Shown here piece by piece: positions 1 to 6,606 of a stretch of 7,128 nt of DNA. The notes beneath the pieces were generated by a model. That model searched no databases. It was given only the letters and a program-made list of their open reading frames with translations, and was not told the origin of the DNA. How positions within the stretch are numbered: the first letter of the stretch is position 1; every line of letters starts with the position of its first letter. A program made the translations under genes and the position numbers. Where the stretch lies: contig CANCOG010000259.1 in the NCBI GenBank assembly GCA_947379685.1, positions 1 to 7,128 of the forward strand, read 5' to 3'. This stretch comes from Flavipsychrobacter stenotrophus. GTDB taxonomy: Bacteria; Bacteroidota; Bacteroidia; Chitinophagales; Chitinophagaceae.

Positions 1-838
1 GCCCTAACGCCACTCCGGAAACCGAATCGACGGTGGCAATGGAACTGGAGCTAGTGCTCCATACTCCTCCTGACACGCTGGAAGATAAAGTTGAAGTTGT
101 ACCCGAACAAATACTCAACAATCCGGATATTGTACCTGCGGATGGTGGTGATTTCACGACAATGGGACGCGAAGCATAGCCTATTCCACAACTGAAACTA
201 GGGACGGTATAAGATATGATAGTCGTACCCGGCACAATGCCATATACAATTCCTGACGATGAAATTGTCGCAACGGAAGTCGCGGTACTACTCCAGGTAC
301 CCGTTGTAACTATATTACCCAGTTGAATGGTGTCACCGGGGCAAACGGTATCGGCACCAGTAATTATACCCGCATATGGCGAAACAAATATAGGGTGGTA
401 GGCAGGTGCAGAGCCGCAATTGGTAAATGCATTATAATAAATAGCAACGGGGCCTCCGGCAATTGCGGTTACTACTCCCGATGAACTGACTCTTGCAATT
501 GATGTGTCCGAACTAGACCACACACCGCCTGGTGTGCCGGTAGTGTCATGTAAACTTATAGTTGAACCTATACAAACACTGTCGGGCCCGTAAATAGTCC
601 CAGAGATGGGTGCCGGATTTACTGTAACCGCTAATGTGGCCGTTGCTGTACCACAGCTATTGGTAACCGAATAGGTAATCGTTTCAGTTCCCGCCGTAAT
701 TCCCCTCATTAGTCCGGTTATACTGTCCAGCGTAACAAAGCTACCAGTATGGCGCCAGGTACCGGCATGGGTACCAGCAGTGTCCATCATTGATTCGTAA
801 CCCAACGGGCAAACACTATCCGCACCCATTATATAGCC
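1..838 (-). repeat. Ig-like (Big_2-type) repeats in the secreted protein
   Basis: From residue 466 to the window edge the protein shows four successive units, beginning near residues 466, 543, 622 and 701. Each opens with G.I.G.DSVC.G or a close variant, has a GTWS/GVWSSS core and an IA.V.S.SG strand, and (in complete units) a Cys in NSCG, TNCG or FSCG near its end. The paired cysteines could form one disulphide per domain. The fourth unit is cut by the window edge and more may follow. Such stalks are usual in Bacteroidota surface and secreted proteins. Confidence 0.7.
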
Positions 839-2233
839 TGGTAGCGGCAGGGGATTTACAAGCACTAAAACCGACATGGTATCCGACCCATATCCATCGA
901 AAACCCCTACCTTAAAAGTATCATTGCCATGAAATGCAAAAGACGGGGTATAGGACAGCCCAGATGGAACTACACTGAACCCTGTTGCTGTAGCAGTTGT
1001 GCTTAACCCTGAAAGTGAACCATGTGCCGGAGAGGCAACCAGCGACCAGGTAAGGGTTTGCCCGGCTTCCGAATCAGTAGCGGCAACCTGGATATTAAAT
1101 GGGTTCGATGAGGTGCCTTCGCAAACTGTGATGGAACTAGACAACCCAGCCGTAAAGTAGGGGACGTGGTTAAGCAACACGCTCCTGACCCGGTTCCCGT
1201 TAAGTTCCGTGATATAGGCATTACCCAAATTGTTGGTGACCACCCCCACCGGGTAATTCAGCTGTGCGGCAGTTGCCTGTCCACCATCGCCAGAGTACCC
1301 TGCTGTTCCGTTACCCGCAATTGTAGAAATTATGCCGGCTGGAGTGATCCGCCTGACCCTATTGTTATAGCTATCAGCGATATAGGTGAAACCAGTTGCA
1401 TCAACCGCCACCCCTATGGGGCCCGAAAGTTCAGCTGCTGTGGCGGGAGCCCCATCTCCACTGAAACTACCGGTCCCGGTACCCGCAATGGTATTAATAA
1501 TGCCAAATGAATTAATGCGCCTTACACAATTATTACCCCAATCGGCAACTACCAGATTACCTGCAGCATCAGCGGCAACTGCAATTGGCTGATTAAGCCG
1601 GGCTCCTGTCGCCACGCCGTAATCACCGCTATAACCGGGAGTACCCGTACCCGCAATGGTATATATAATTCCCGAAGGGCTCACTTTGCGAACGCGATGG
1701 TTGACCAGATCTGCTATGTAAACATTACCACCCGTATCGGTTGCAATTCCATAAGGATTATAGAGCTGTGCCGCGGTAGCCGCGCTGCTATCACCGCCAA
1801 AACCGCCGCTTCCTGTGCCTGCCAATGTTGTTATTATGCCCGATGGCGTTACTTTTCTCACCCGGTTATTAAACCTGTCAGCTATATATAAGTTGCCGGC
1901 ACGGTCGGTAGCTACCCCACTCGGGCTATGTAAGCGTGCGGCGGTGGCAGCACCGCCATCACCACTAAAACCTAGCGTTCCTGTTCCAGCAACCGTAGTA
2001 ATAATACCTGAAGGAGTTATTTTCCTGACACAATGGTTGGAATCGTCTGCGATATATATATTCCCTGAAATATCAAAAGTAACACACGACGGATTCCGGA
2101 CACTGGCCGATGTTGCCGACCCGCCGTCTCCACTATACCCCGCCGTCCCTGTTCCTGCAATAGTTGTAATCGTTCCAGTCTGTGCAAAAGAAAGAAAAGG
2201 CAATAGTAAAAATAAAGAAAACATCCTTTTCAT
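1..2233 (-). CDS. Secreted NHL-repeat / Ig-like repeat protein, N-terminal 744 residues (partial, no stop in window)
   Basis: Reading from ATG at 2233 down the minus strand gives 744 codons without a stop; the 3' end is beyond base 1. Residues 1-17 form a signal peptide (MKR, hydrophobic 5-16, cleavage probably after SFA-17 before Gln-18). Residues 24-359 are six NHL repeats of exactly 56 residues, each with TIAGTGT.GYSGDGG, P.GVA.D..GN.YIAD and N.RVRK, predicted to close a six-bladed beta-propeller. About 365-461 is a cadherin/VCBS-like domain (ATD...TW.L and Y.P...F.G.DTF). From about 466 come Ig-like (Big_2-type) units of about 80 residues, each with VC(P/I)G early, W.S...SIA.V..SG in the middle and a second Cys (S/N-CG) late; three are complete and a fourth is cut. 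The protein is probably exported and displayed or released. A type IX secretion signal at the missing C-terminus would be typical, but cannot be seen. The ligand is unknown. An internal ATG at codon 4 is a possible alternative start. Confidence 0.9.
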   Translation of the reverse strand, partial: MKRMFSLFLLLPFLSFAQTGTITTIAGTGTAGYSGDGGSATSASVRNPSCVTFDISGNIYIADDSNHCVRKITPSGIITTVAGTGTLGFSGDGGAATAARLHSPSGVATDRAGNLYIADRFNNRVRKVTPSGIITTLAGTGSGGFGGDSSAATAAQLYNPYGIATDTGGNVYIADLVNHRVRKVSPSGIIYTIAGTGTPGYSGDYGVATGARLNQPIAVAADAAGNLVVADWGNNCVRRINSFGIINTIAGTGTGSFSGDGAPATAAELSGPIGVAVDATGFTYIADSYNNRVRRITPAGIISTIAGNGTAGYSGDGGQATAAQLNYPVGVVTNNLGNAYITELNGNRVRSVLLNHVPYFTAGLSSSITVCEGTSSNPFNIQVAATDSEAGQTLTWSLVASPAHGSLSGLSTTATATGFSVVPSGLSYTPSFAFHGNDTFKVGVFDGYGSDTMSVLVLVNPLPLPGYIMGADSVCPLGYESMMDTAGTHAGTWRHTGSFVTLDSITGLMRGITAGTETITYSVTNSCGTATATLAVTVNPAPISGTIYGPDSVCIGSTISLHDTTGTPGGVWSSSDTSIARVSSSGVVTAIAGGPVAIYYNAFTNCGSAPAYHPIFVSPYAGIITGADTVCPGDTIQLGNIVTTGTWSSTATSVATISSSGIVYGIVPGTTIISYTVPSFSCGIGYASRPIVVKSPPSAGTISGLLSICSGTTSTLSSSVSGGVWSTSSSSIATVDSVSGVALG
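1157..2164 (-). repeat. Six tandem 168-bp units encoding NHL repeats
   Basis: These 1008 bases divide into six in-frame units of exactly 168 bp (56 residues) with no insertion or deletion between them. An example of DNA-level conservation is the acccgcaatggt string at 1481 and again at 1649, 168 bases apart. The units have diverged in sequence but keep their period perfectly. That fits selection for a closed propeller rather than a recently expanded tandem array. This is a coding repeat, not a mobile or CRISPR repeat. Confidence 0.9.
2090..2233 (-). other. Signal peptide and first NHL half-blade at the N-terminus of the secreted protein
   Basis: The start ATG at 2233 is followed by Lys-Arg, a Leu/Phe-rich core and SFA|QTG, a signal-peptidase I site with Gln at +1, common in Bacteroidota exports. 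The first propeller repeat begins at residue 24 (base 2164), only six residues after the predicted cut, so there is no N-terminal domain or linker. I see no Shine-Dalgarno sequence in front of the ATG. Confidence 0.75.
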
Positions 2234-2370
2234 ATCGGGCAAATAATCAGCATGCAATTTAGGAAATTTTACGCTGGAGCCACTAACTATCTGCTAATTA
2301 GGTGCCTGCAGCCTACTGATTTCGAAAATCTGGCATAGAAATTGCACTTTAACATTTCGGATAAAGGAAT

Positions 2371-2404
2371 GTTGTTACCGTAGTATTTTATAACGGAAGA
2401 CAAC
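2371..2404. promoter_or_regulatory. Imperfect inverted repeat in the divergent intergenic region
   Basis: The arms are GTTGT-TA-CCGT (2371-2381) and ACGG-AAG-ACAAC (2393-2404), pairing as GTTGT/ACAAC and CCGT/ACGG around an 11-base AT-rich centre. It lies about 67 bases before the SDR start and about 138 bases before the start of the minus-strand gene. It could be an operator for either. No poly-T follows, so it is not a convincing terminator. The rest of 2234-2470 contains no ORF and no good TTG / TAnnTTTG promoter that I can find on either strand. Confidence 0.25.
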
Positions 2405-2470
2405 CGGAGCGGAAAGCCAATGCAATTGCACAACCTTGGATAATAAAGATAAACCTATATACCTTTCGAA

Positions 2471-3328
2471 ATGCCGGACAGCAAAAACTACAGCCTGCTT
2501 CAACATATCCTCTTTCCTCCTGTTGTACTTGGTAAACTCAGGCTGTTACAAGCCCTTCATCAAAAAACAATTCTGATCACCGGGGCAAGCTATGGCATTG
2601 GCGAATGTCTGGCCTATGCCCTGGCTGCACCTGATATCCACCTGATACTTGTTGCCAGAACGGCAGAAAAGCTTTCGCTCATCAAGCAGGAACTAAAGGC
2701 AGGGGGCTGCAGAGTAACGATTTATCCGACAGACCTTTCGAAGCCTGAACAGGTAGACCAATTAATAGAAAAACTCCTGCAACTACCCAACGGAATTGAT
2801 ATTGTGATCAATAATGCGGGTAAATCCATCCGACGTTCCATTAATGATTCCCTGGACCGGTATCACGATTTTACACGATCGATGGCCATTAATTATTTTG
2901 GCCCGGTAAAACTGTTGCTGGCCTTGATACCCGTACTAAAGGGCAAACAGGGGCATATTATTAACGTGTCGGCGATTAATGTACTGTTGGCTCCCGCTCC
3001 CCTTTGGTCGGCATATCAGTCTTCCAAGACAGCTTTCGACCAATGGTTCAGGTGTGTCACTCCCGAACTAAATGCGGCAGGTGTAACAACTACTTCAGTT
3101 TATTTACCCCTCGTTAAAACCCGAATGATCGTACCCACGGCCCATTATGACAATATGCCCGCCATGAGCCCGGAACATGTGGCGCACATTATTTGTAACT
3201 GCCTCATACATAAAAAGAAGCGATATGCACCCTGGTGGCTCATCTTCGGACAGCTTGGATCTGTCATTTTCGGGAGGCTTTGGGCCTCCGTGAACACCCA
3301 TCACCTCAGGAGGGGGCAAAAACAATGA
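2471..3328 (+). CDS. Short-chain dehydrogenase/reductase (SDR family), probably acting on an acyl or lipid substrate
   Basis: A 285-residue NAD(P)-dependent oxidoreductase. The Rossmann-fold glycine motif TGASYGIG is at residues 37-44, after a 36-residue N-terminal extension. VAR at 61-63 ends the second strand, and Arg-63 suggests NADPH rather than NADH. Other landmarks are D-88 (TDLS), NNAG at 114-117, active-site Asn-141 (MAINYFG), YQSSK at 182-186 with catalytic Tyr and Lys, and YLPLVKTRM after it. The usual catalytic Ser position looks like Ala-168 in NVSAIN, with Ser-167 next to it. The C-terminal tail (PWWLIFGQLG..IFGRLW) is hydrophobic and may touch the membrane. An in-frame TAA at 2450 leaves ATG 2471 as the only sensible start; no Shine-Dalgarno precedes it. 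The stop overlaps the next gene by ATGA, so the two form an operon. The substrate is unknown; an acyl-CoA, ketone or lipid alcohol is inferred from the neighbouring ligase. Confidence 0.9.
   Translation: MPDSKNYSLLQHILFPPVVLGKLRLLQALHQKTILITGASYGIGECLAYALAAPDIHLILVARTAEKLSLIKQELKAGGCRVTIYPTDLSKPEQVDQLIEKLLQLPNGIDIVINNAGKSIRRSINDSLDRYHDFTRSMAINYFGPVKLLLALIPVLKGKQGHIINVSAINVLLAPAPLWSAYQSSKTAFDQWFRCVTPELNAAGVTTTSVYLPLVKTRMIVPTAHYDNMPAMSPEHVAHIICNCLIHKKKRYAPWWLIFGQLGSVIFGRLWASVNTHHLRRGQKQ
3308..3316 (+). promoter_or_regulatory. Strong Shine-Dalgarno sequence for the ligase gene
   Basis: AGGAGGGGG lies inside the last codons of the SDR gene, eight bases before ATG 3325. It decides the ligase start against the in-frame ATG at 3235, which has no such site and would lie deep in the SDR gene. 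Together with the ATGA overlap it indicates coupled translation. Strong sites of this kind are uncommon in Bacteroidota. Confidence 0.75.
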
Positions 3329-4833
3329 TATCCCTGTTCAAGAAACTATATAAAGCCGGGCTCGTTGACCCTGCCGGTTTGCGGCGAATGTTCGGTGCAT
3401 TCCTGAATTCTGGTCTTAATCTTATAGCATTACTTCGATTTTCGGCCTCCCGCTATCCAACACGTATAGCGATAGTAGACGACAACGAGGAACTGACTTA
3501 TCAGCAATTGTATGACCAGGTGCAACAATTAGCTGCGACACTTAAGGATCAATATGATATAGTGTCGGGGTCCAGGGTAAGCATCATTGCCCGTAACCAT
3601 GCATCACTCATTCGTTCCATTTTTGCAGTTGCGCAAACCGGAGCCGACCTGTGGCTACTGAGTACAGACATGAGTCCGGAGCAGTGCAACAAATTGGTAC
3701 AGAAAAACCAATTCAACCTTGTTATTCTCGACGACGACCTGTTATGCCTTGACGGGCTGGAGAGTCGTGACACCTTAAGCTTTCTTTCCATTAATAAACA
3801 TAGCGCCTTCCCGTCCCAAATACCAGCAGTTCGAAAAACCAGTAAAGTAAGGGGTGGGAAGATCATAGTGTTGACCGGAGGCACGACCGGTGAGTTCAAA
3901 TCCGCAGCACGTAAACCATCTTACACCGACTTCCTTAACCCTTTTTTAGCTGTCATAGACAAGTGTAATATACATAAGTGCAAGTCTGTACTGATAGCCA
4001 CACCAGTGTATCACGGCTTTGGTCTAGCCTCAGTATTTATTTCAGTTTTGTTGGGGACAAAAATGTTCCTTCAACAAAAATTCGATGCTGACAAAGCCTG
4101 TTCATTGATTCAACAATACAATATCGAGTCGGCGACGCTGGTGCCGCTCATGCTGCACCGTATGTTACAGAAAGACAGGCTTTCTTTAAGTTCGCTGCAA
4201 TGCATTATCTCCGGCGGAGCTCCGTTATGCCCTGCGTTGGTAAAAGAAACCCAATCCCAGCTGGGTAATAATCTGTTCAATTTATATGGCACATCGGAGG
4301 CTGGCTTTTCGCTCATAGCCACCCCGGAAGACCTGGCCTATTCGGCCAGCACATGCGGCAAACCCATAAGGGGGGTGAACCTCAACATTCTAAACAATGA
4401 AAACCGGGAAACTGCTACGGGGTCAGTAGGCCGAATATGTATCCGTAGCAAATGGACTGCAGGGGGAAAAGGGTGGACGGAAACCGGCGACGTGGGCTAC
4501 CGTGATGCCAATGGATACTATTTTCTGTGTGGCAGGGTGGATGATATGATCATTTCGGGAGGCGAAAATGTTTACCCGCTGGAACTGGAGCGAATACTCG
4601 CCGGCCACCATCAGATAAAACAAGCAGCCGTTGTCGGCATCCCCGACCAGGAATTCGGGCAACGGCTAAAAGCCTTTGTTGTCCCCATAAACGAAAGCTA
4701 CATAACCCGCGAAGAACTCACCCATTGGCTTTCCACCAGCACCGCCCGTTACCAGATGCCCCGACAAATAGAGTTTGTCTCTTCTATTCCAAGTACGGCG
4801 TTGGGTAAGGTGGATAAGAAGGTACTGGTGTGA
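3325..4833 (+). CDS. AMP-forming acyl-CoA synthetase / acyl-AMP ligase (ANL superfamily)
   Basis: A 502-residue adenylate-forming enzyme that would activate a carboxylic acid, most likely a fatty or other acyl acid, to an acyl-AMP and then a thioester. ANL core motifs appear in order: the phosphate-binding loop LTGGTTGEFK at 183-192, YGTSEAG at 321-327, TGD at 387-389 (Asp-389 contacts the ribose), GRVDD at 403-407, GGENVYP at 412-418, and the C-terminal lysine in LGKVDKK (Lys-495). The N-terminal part (RYPTRIAIVDD...LTYQQLYDQ) is typical of the CoA-ligase branch. No carrier-protein domain or condensation domain is present, so a free-standing ligase is favoured over a peptide synthetase. The P-loop has Phe-Lys-Ser where Pro-Lys-Gly is usual. 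The start at 3325 is chosen for its Shine-Dalgarno sequence and the ATGA overlap with the SDR. Acid specificity cannot be read from the sequence. Confidence 0.9.
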   Translation: MISLFKKLYKAGLVDPAGLRRMFGAFLNSGLNLIALLRFSASRYPTRIAIVDDNEELTYQQLYDQVQQLAATLKDQYDIVSGSRVSIIARNHASLIRSIFAVAQTGADLWLLSTDMSPEQCNKLVQKNQFNLVILDDDLLCLDGLESRDTLSFLSINKHSAFPSQIPAVRKTSKVRGGKIIVLTGGTTGEFKSAARKPSYTDFLNPFLAVIDKCNIHKCKSVLIATPVYHGFGLASVFISVLLGTKMFLQQKFDADKACSLIQQYNIESATLVPLMLHRMLQKDRLSLSSLQCIISGGAPLCPALVKETQSQLGNNLFNLYGTSEAGFSLIATPEDLAYSASTCGKPIRGVNLNILNNENRETATGSVGRICIRSKWTAGGKGWTETGDVGYRDANGYYFLCGRVDDMIISGGENVYPLELERILAGHHQIKQAAVVGIPDQEFGQRLKAFVVPINESYITREELTHWLSTSTARYQMPRQIEFVSSIPSTALGKVDKKVLV

Positions 4834-4970
4834 GCGGCAACTTCATATGAAATTCCGACAATCTATATATAGCACCTCCTATTCTTAACATTTTGCAAAA
4901 AATACCGATTGAAGTACCAATTTAACGCAATACTAATTAACTGAGCGTCCTTAATTCCATTCCTTAGTAT

Positions 4971-4978
4971 TACTTTTA
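4971..4978 (+). promoter_or_regulatory. Possible -7 promoter element for the small membrane protein
   Basis: TACTTTTA matches the Bacteroidota -7 consensus TAnnTTTG except at the last base, 15 bases before ATG 4994. The only -33 candidate is TTA at 4951-4953 with a 17-base spacer. The match is weak. No terminator is visible between 4834 and this point, so read-through from the ligase operon is also possible. Confidence 0.2.
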
Positions 4979-4993
4979 CCTCTGTCAACCATT

Positions 4994-5158
4994 ATGATAC
5001 TAAGAAGCCTGTTATACATTATTGCTGTTATCCTCGTGCTGGGGTGGTTGCTTGGCTTTTTTTACTTCAAGACTGCCGGTAACCTGATACATATTCTTAT
5101 TGTTCTGGCCATCATTTCTGTTGTTATTGGTTTGTTCAGGAAGAGCGAAATAGAATAG
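4994..5158 (+). CDS. Small two-helix membrane protein, lmo0937 family (DUF5670-like)
   Basis: A 54-residue protein with two hydrophobic helices, about residues 5-24 (LLYIIAVILVLGWLLGFF) and 31-48 (LIHILIVLAIISVVIGLF), joined by a short YFKTAGN turn and ending in RKSEIE. The pattern of an LRS(L/I)LYIIAVILV start, WL.GFF and (G)LIHIL.V.A.IS is that of the lmo0937 family of tiny inner-membrane proteins, common in Bacteroidota. Their function is unknown; a stress or envelope role is sometimes assumed but nothing here shows it. ATG 4994 is the natural start; no Shine-Dalgarno is visible, as usual for this phylum. It lies 160 bases after the ligase and 192 before dnaN and looks independent of both. 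Confidence 0.8.
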   Translation: MILRSLLYIIAVILVLGWLLGFFYFKTAGNLIHILIVLAIISVVIGLFRKSEIE

Positions 5159-5214
5159 GCACAAAACTGTTGCGTGCTGAATGCCTTAGCAAAGGTGTTT
5201 TATGTTCAGCCGCA

Positions 5215-5223
5215 TTATACACT
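5215..5223 (+). promoter_or_regulatory. Degenerate DnaA-box-like 9-mer
   Basis: TTATACACT differs from the DnaA-box consensus TTATNCACA only at the last base. It lies 66 bases upstream of the exact box at 5281 and points the same way. Alone it would be meaningless; it gains weight only from its neighbours. Confidence 0.25.
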
Positions 5224-5259
5224 TCTAAACATTTTTAATTTTTGCCTTTTAACTTTTAC

Positions 5260-5268
5260 CCATCCACA
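5260..5268 (+). promoter_or_regulatory. Degenerate DnaA-box-like 9-mer
   Basis: CCATCCACA keeps the ATCCACA core of the DnaA box and differs at the first two bases. Its start is 21 bases, two helical turns, before the exact box at 5281, in the same orientation, so two DnaA monomers would sit on the same face of the helix. Confidence 0.3.
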
Positions 5269-5280
5269 TTTGCCCTTTAT

Positions 5281-5289
5281 TTATCCACA
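5281..5289 (+). promoter_or_regulatory. Exact consensus DnaA box upstream of dnaN
   Basis: TTATCCACA is a perfect match to the high-affinity DnaA box. It ends 12 bases before the -33 element of the dnaN promoter, in AT-rich DNA. This is a suitable place for DnaA to regulate dnaN, or it may be part of a DnaA-binding cluster. A box in front of a replisome gene is more credible than one at a random site. Confidence 0.5.
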
Positions 5290-5301
5290 CAATTTTATTA
5301 A

Positions 5302-5333
5302 TTGACTGGCGTGGTGTCAATTTATTATCTTTG
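5302..5333 (+). promoter_or_regulatory. Bacteroidota-type promoter of dnaN
   Basis: TTG at 5302-5304 (-33) and TATCTTTG at 5326-5333 (-7, full match to TAnnTTTG) are separated by 21 bases, within the spacing known for the major sigma factor of this phylum. Transcription would start around 5339-5341, giving a leader of roughly ten A-rich bases before ATG 5351 and no Shine-Dalgarno. This is the best promoter in the window. Confidence 0.75.
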
Positions 5334-5350
5334 TCTCAAACATACATTAC

Positions 5351-6472
5351 ATGCGTTTTATTGTTACATCAAATACACTGCTTAAAAACCTGCAGCAAAT
5401 AAGCGGGGTAATCAGCTCCAATACAGTTCTTTCGGTTCTGGAAGACTTTTTATTTGAACTCAACGGCACTACTCTTACCCTCACAGCGACCGACCTCGAA
5501 ACGATGATGCGGGTGCAAATGGAGGTAAATGATGCCGACGGTAACGGGCGTATTTGTATTCCTTCTAAAATATTGACCGAATACCTGAAAAACCTCCCCG
5601 AACAACCTATTAATTTCAACATTAACGAGCAGGACCTATCTATAGAAATGGCCAGCGATGTAGGTAAGTACCGCATCACCGGTGAAAGGGCAGATGACTT
5701 CCCTAAGGAGCCATCACCTTCTGATACGTCTACCTTCACCATGACTTCCATCGCACTGCTGGAAAGCATCAATAAAACATTATTTGCCGTGAGCAGCGAT
5801 ACCCTTCGCCCAGCCATGACAGGTGTGTATTTTGAAATGAAGCCCGATAGCATCACCTTCGTTTCTACCGATGCCCACCGCCTGGTGCAGTTCCGCCGCA
5901 ACGATGTGAGCTGCCCTGAAGAAGGTGGTTTCGTTGTACCTAAGAAGCCATTGCAGCAACTGAAAGCTACCCTGCCGCCCGATGCTACTTCACTTCAGCT
6001 GGCCTACAACAGCAGCCACTTGTTCATCACCAGCGAAAAATTCAGCCTGAGTTGCCGCCTGATTGACGCGCGTTTCCCTGATTATAAAGCAGTAATACCT
6101 GCTGAAAACCCATATAAGCTCATCATCAGCCGCAGCGATTTTATTAGCGCTTTGCGTCGTGTGGGTATCTTCGCCAACAAAACAACCAACCAGATAGTAC
6201 TCGATATTAATGGTAACGCCATACAGATCAGCGCCCAGGATATTGATTTCTCGTATGAAGGAAAGGAAATGCTCAGCTGCCAATACACTGGCGAAGACAT
6301 GAAAATTGCCTTCAATGCCAAGTTAATGGTGGAACTGATCAACAACCTGGAAGGAACTGAGGTATTGCTTGAATTAAGCAGCCCAACCCGCGCCGGTATC
6401 TTCAAACCTGTTGAAACCGTTGAAAATGAAGAATTACTGACACTGCTCATGCCATTGATGGTAGGCGTGTAG
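5351..6472 (+). CDS. dnaN: DNA polymerase III subunit beta (sliding clamp)
   Basis: A 373-residue beta clamp, full length (the E. coli protein has 366). Two copies form the ring that holds DNA polymerase III and many repair proteins on DNA. The start MRFIVTSNTLLKNLQQISGV matches the N-terminal strand and helix of the family. Further landmarks are TATDLE near 46-51, STDAHRL with His-176 and Arg-177 in domain 2, RLIDARFPDY at 236-245 (the domain 2-3 region around the protein-binding pocket) and the C-terminal LLMPLMVGV, which corresponds to the conserved P-M end of the clamp. The three-domain layout is intact with no frameshift. It has its own promoter and terminator, so it is monocistronic. 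dnaA and recF, its neighbours in many bacteria, are not seen in this window. G+C is moderate (35 of 60 bases at 5881-5940), unlike the AT-rich genes that follow. Confidence 0.98.
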   Translation: MRFIVTSNTLLKNLQQISGVISSNTVLSVLEDFLFELNGTTLTLTATDLETMMRVQMEVNDADGNGRICIPSKILTEYLKNLPEQPINFNINEQDLSIEMASDVGKYRITGERADDFPKEPSPSDTSTFTMTSIALLESINKTLFAVSSDTLRPAMTGVYFEMKPDSITFVSTDAHRLVQFRRNDVSCPEEGGFVVPKKPLQQLKATLPPDATSLQLAYNSSHLFITSEKFSLSCRLIDARFPDYKAVIPAENPYKLIISRSDFISALRRVGIFANKTTNQIVLDINGNAIQISAQDIDFSYEGKEMLSCQYTGEDMKIAFNAKLMVELINNLEGTEVLLELSSPTRAGIFKPVETVENEELLTLLMPLMVGV

Positions 6473-6494
6473 GATGTTTTAGATATTTTGTACA

Positions 6495-6526
6495 AAGCGC
6501 CCTGCAGTTTGCGGGGCGCTTTTTTT
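6495..6526 (+). terminator. Rho-independent terminator of dnaN
   Basis: The stem AAGCGCCCTGC (6495-6505) pairs with GCGGGGCGCTT (6511-6521) around the loop AGTTT, 11 pairs with one G-U wobble. Seven T run from 6520 to 6526. It begins 22 bases after the dnaN stop and is the clearest terminator in the window. It separates dnaN from the toxin-antitoxin genes. Confidence 0.92.
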
Positions 6527-6541
6527 GTCGCATTTAGTCAC

Positions 6542-6565
6542 TTCATTAATGTTATGATTAATGAA
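6542..6565. promoter_or_regulatory. Perfect 9-bp inverted repeat, probable operator of the toxin-antitoxin operon
   Basis: TTCATTAAT (6542-6550) and ATTAATGAA (6557-6565) are exact reverse complements separated by GTTATG. The dyad lies 63 bases before the antitoxin start, where autoregulated toxin-antitoxin operons usually carry their operator. No T-run follows, so it is not a terminator. A recombination site is an alternative. Confidence 0.45.
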
Positions 6566-6586
6566 AATTACATCCTAATTATCAAA

Positions 6587-6606
6587 TTAACGCTGAGATT
6601 CGTTAA
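6587..6606. promoter_or_regulatory. Second inverted repeat (TTAACG / CGTTAA) overlapping a possible -7 element
   Basis: TTAACG (6587-6592) and CGTTAA (6601-6606) are perfect 6-base arms around CTGAGATT. The right arm overlaps TAAATTTA (6604-6611), which differs from the -7 consensus TAnnTTTG only at its last base. A repressor bound here would block the promoter. The -33 match (TTA at 6579-6581, 22-base spacer) is poor, so the promoter call is tentative. Confidence 0.35.

Noticed and set aside
1157..2164. Regular 168-bp repeats as a CRISPR or satellite array
   Set aside because: They are in-frame coding units of an NHL propeller with no spacers and no identical repeats.
1166..2246. Plus-strand open frames at 1166-1510, 1386-1592, 1697-1891 and 1815-2246
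   Set aside because: They lie antisense to the NHL coding region, repeat with its 168-bp period and have low-complexity Pro/Ala/Val composition. The minus-strand frame has clear domains and a signal peptide.
2436..2467. TTG at 2436 and TACCTTTC at 2460 as a promoter for the SDR
   Set aside because: The -7 match fails at its last base, and transcription would start at or after the start codon, needing a leaderless message.
3235..3324. Extension of the ligase to ATG 3235
   Set aside because: It would add 30 residues overlapping the SDR, with no family similarity. ATG 3325 has a strong Shine-Dalgarno sequence and the ATGA overlap.
4809..4817. GGTGGATAA, one base from a DnaA box on the minus strand
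   Set aside because: It encodes the conserved GKVDK motif of the ligase, which explains the sequence.
5176..5210. Hairpin GCTGAA ... TTCAGC with an inner CCTT/AAGG stem, as a terminator of the small membrane protein gene
   Set aside because: The stems are short, the loops are unequal and no T-run follows. It may be chance.
5347..5901. 184-codon minus-strand frame over dnaN
   Set aside because: It is antisense to a certain dnaN, Ser/Arg-rich, and has no recognisable motif.
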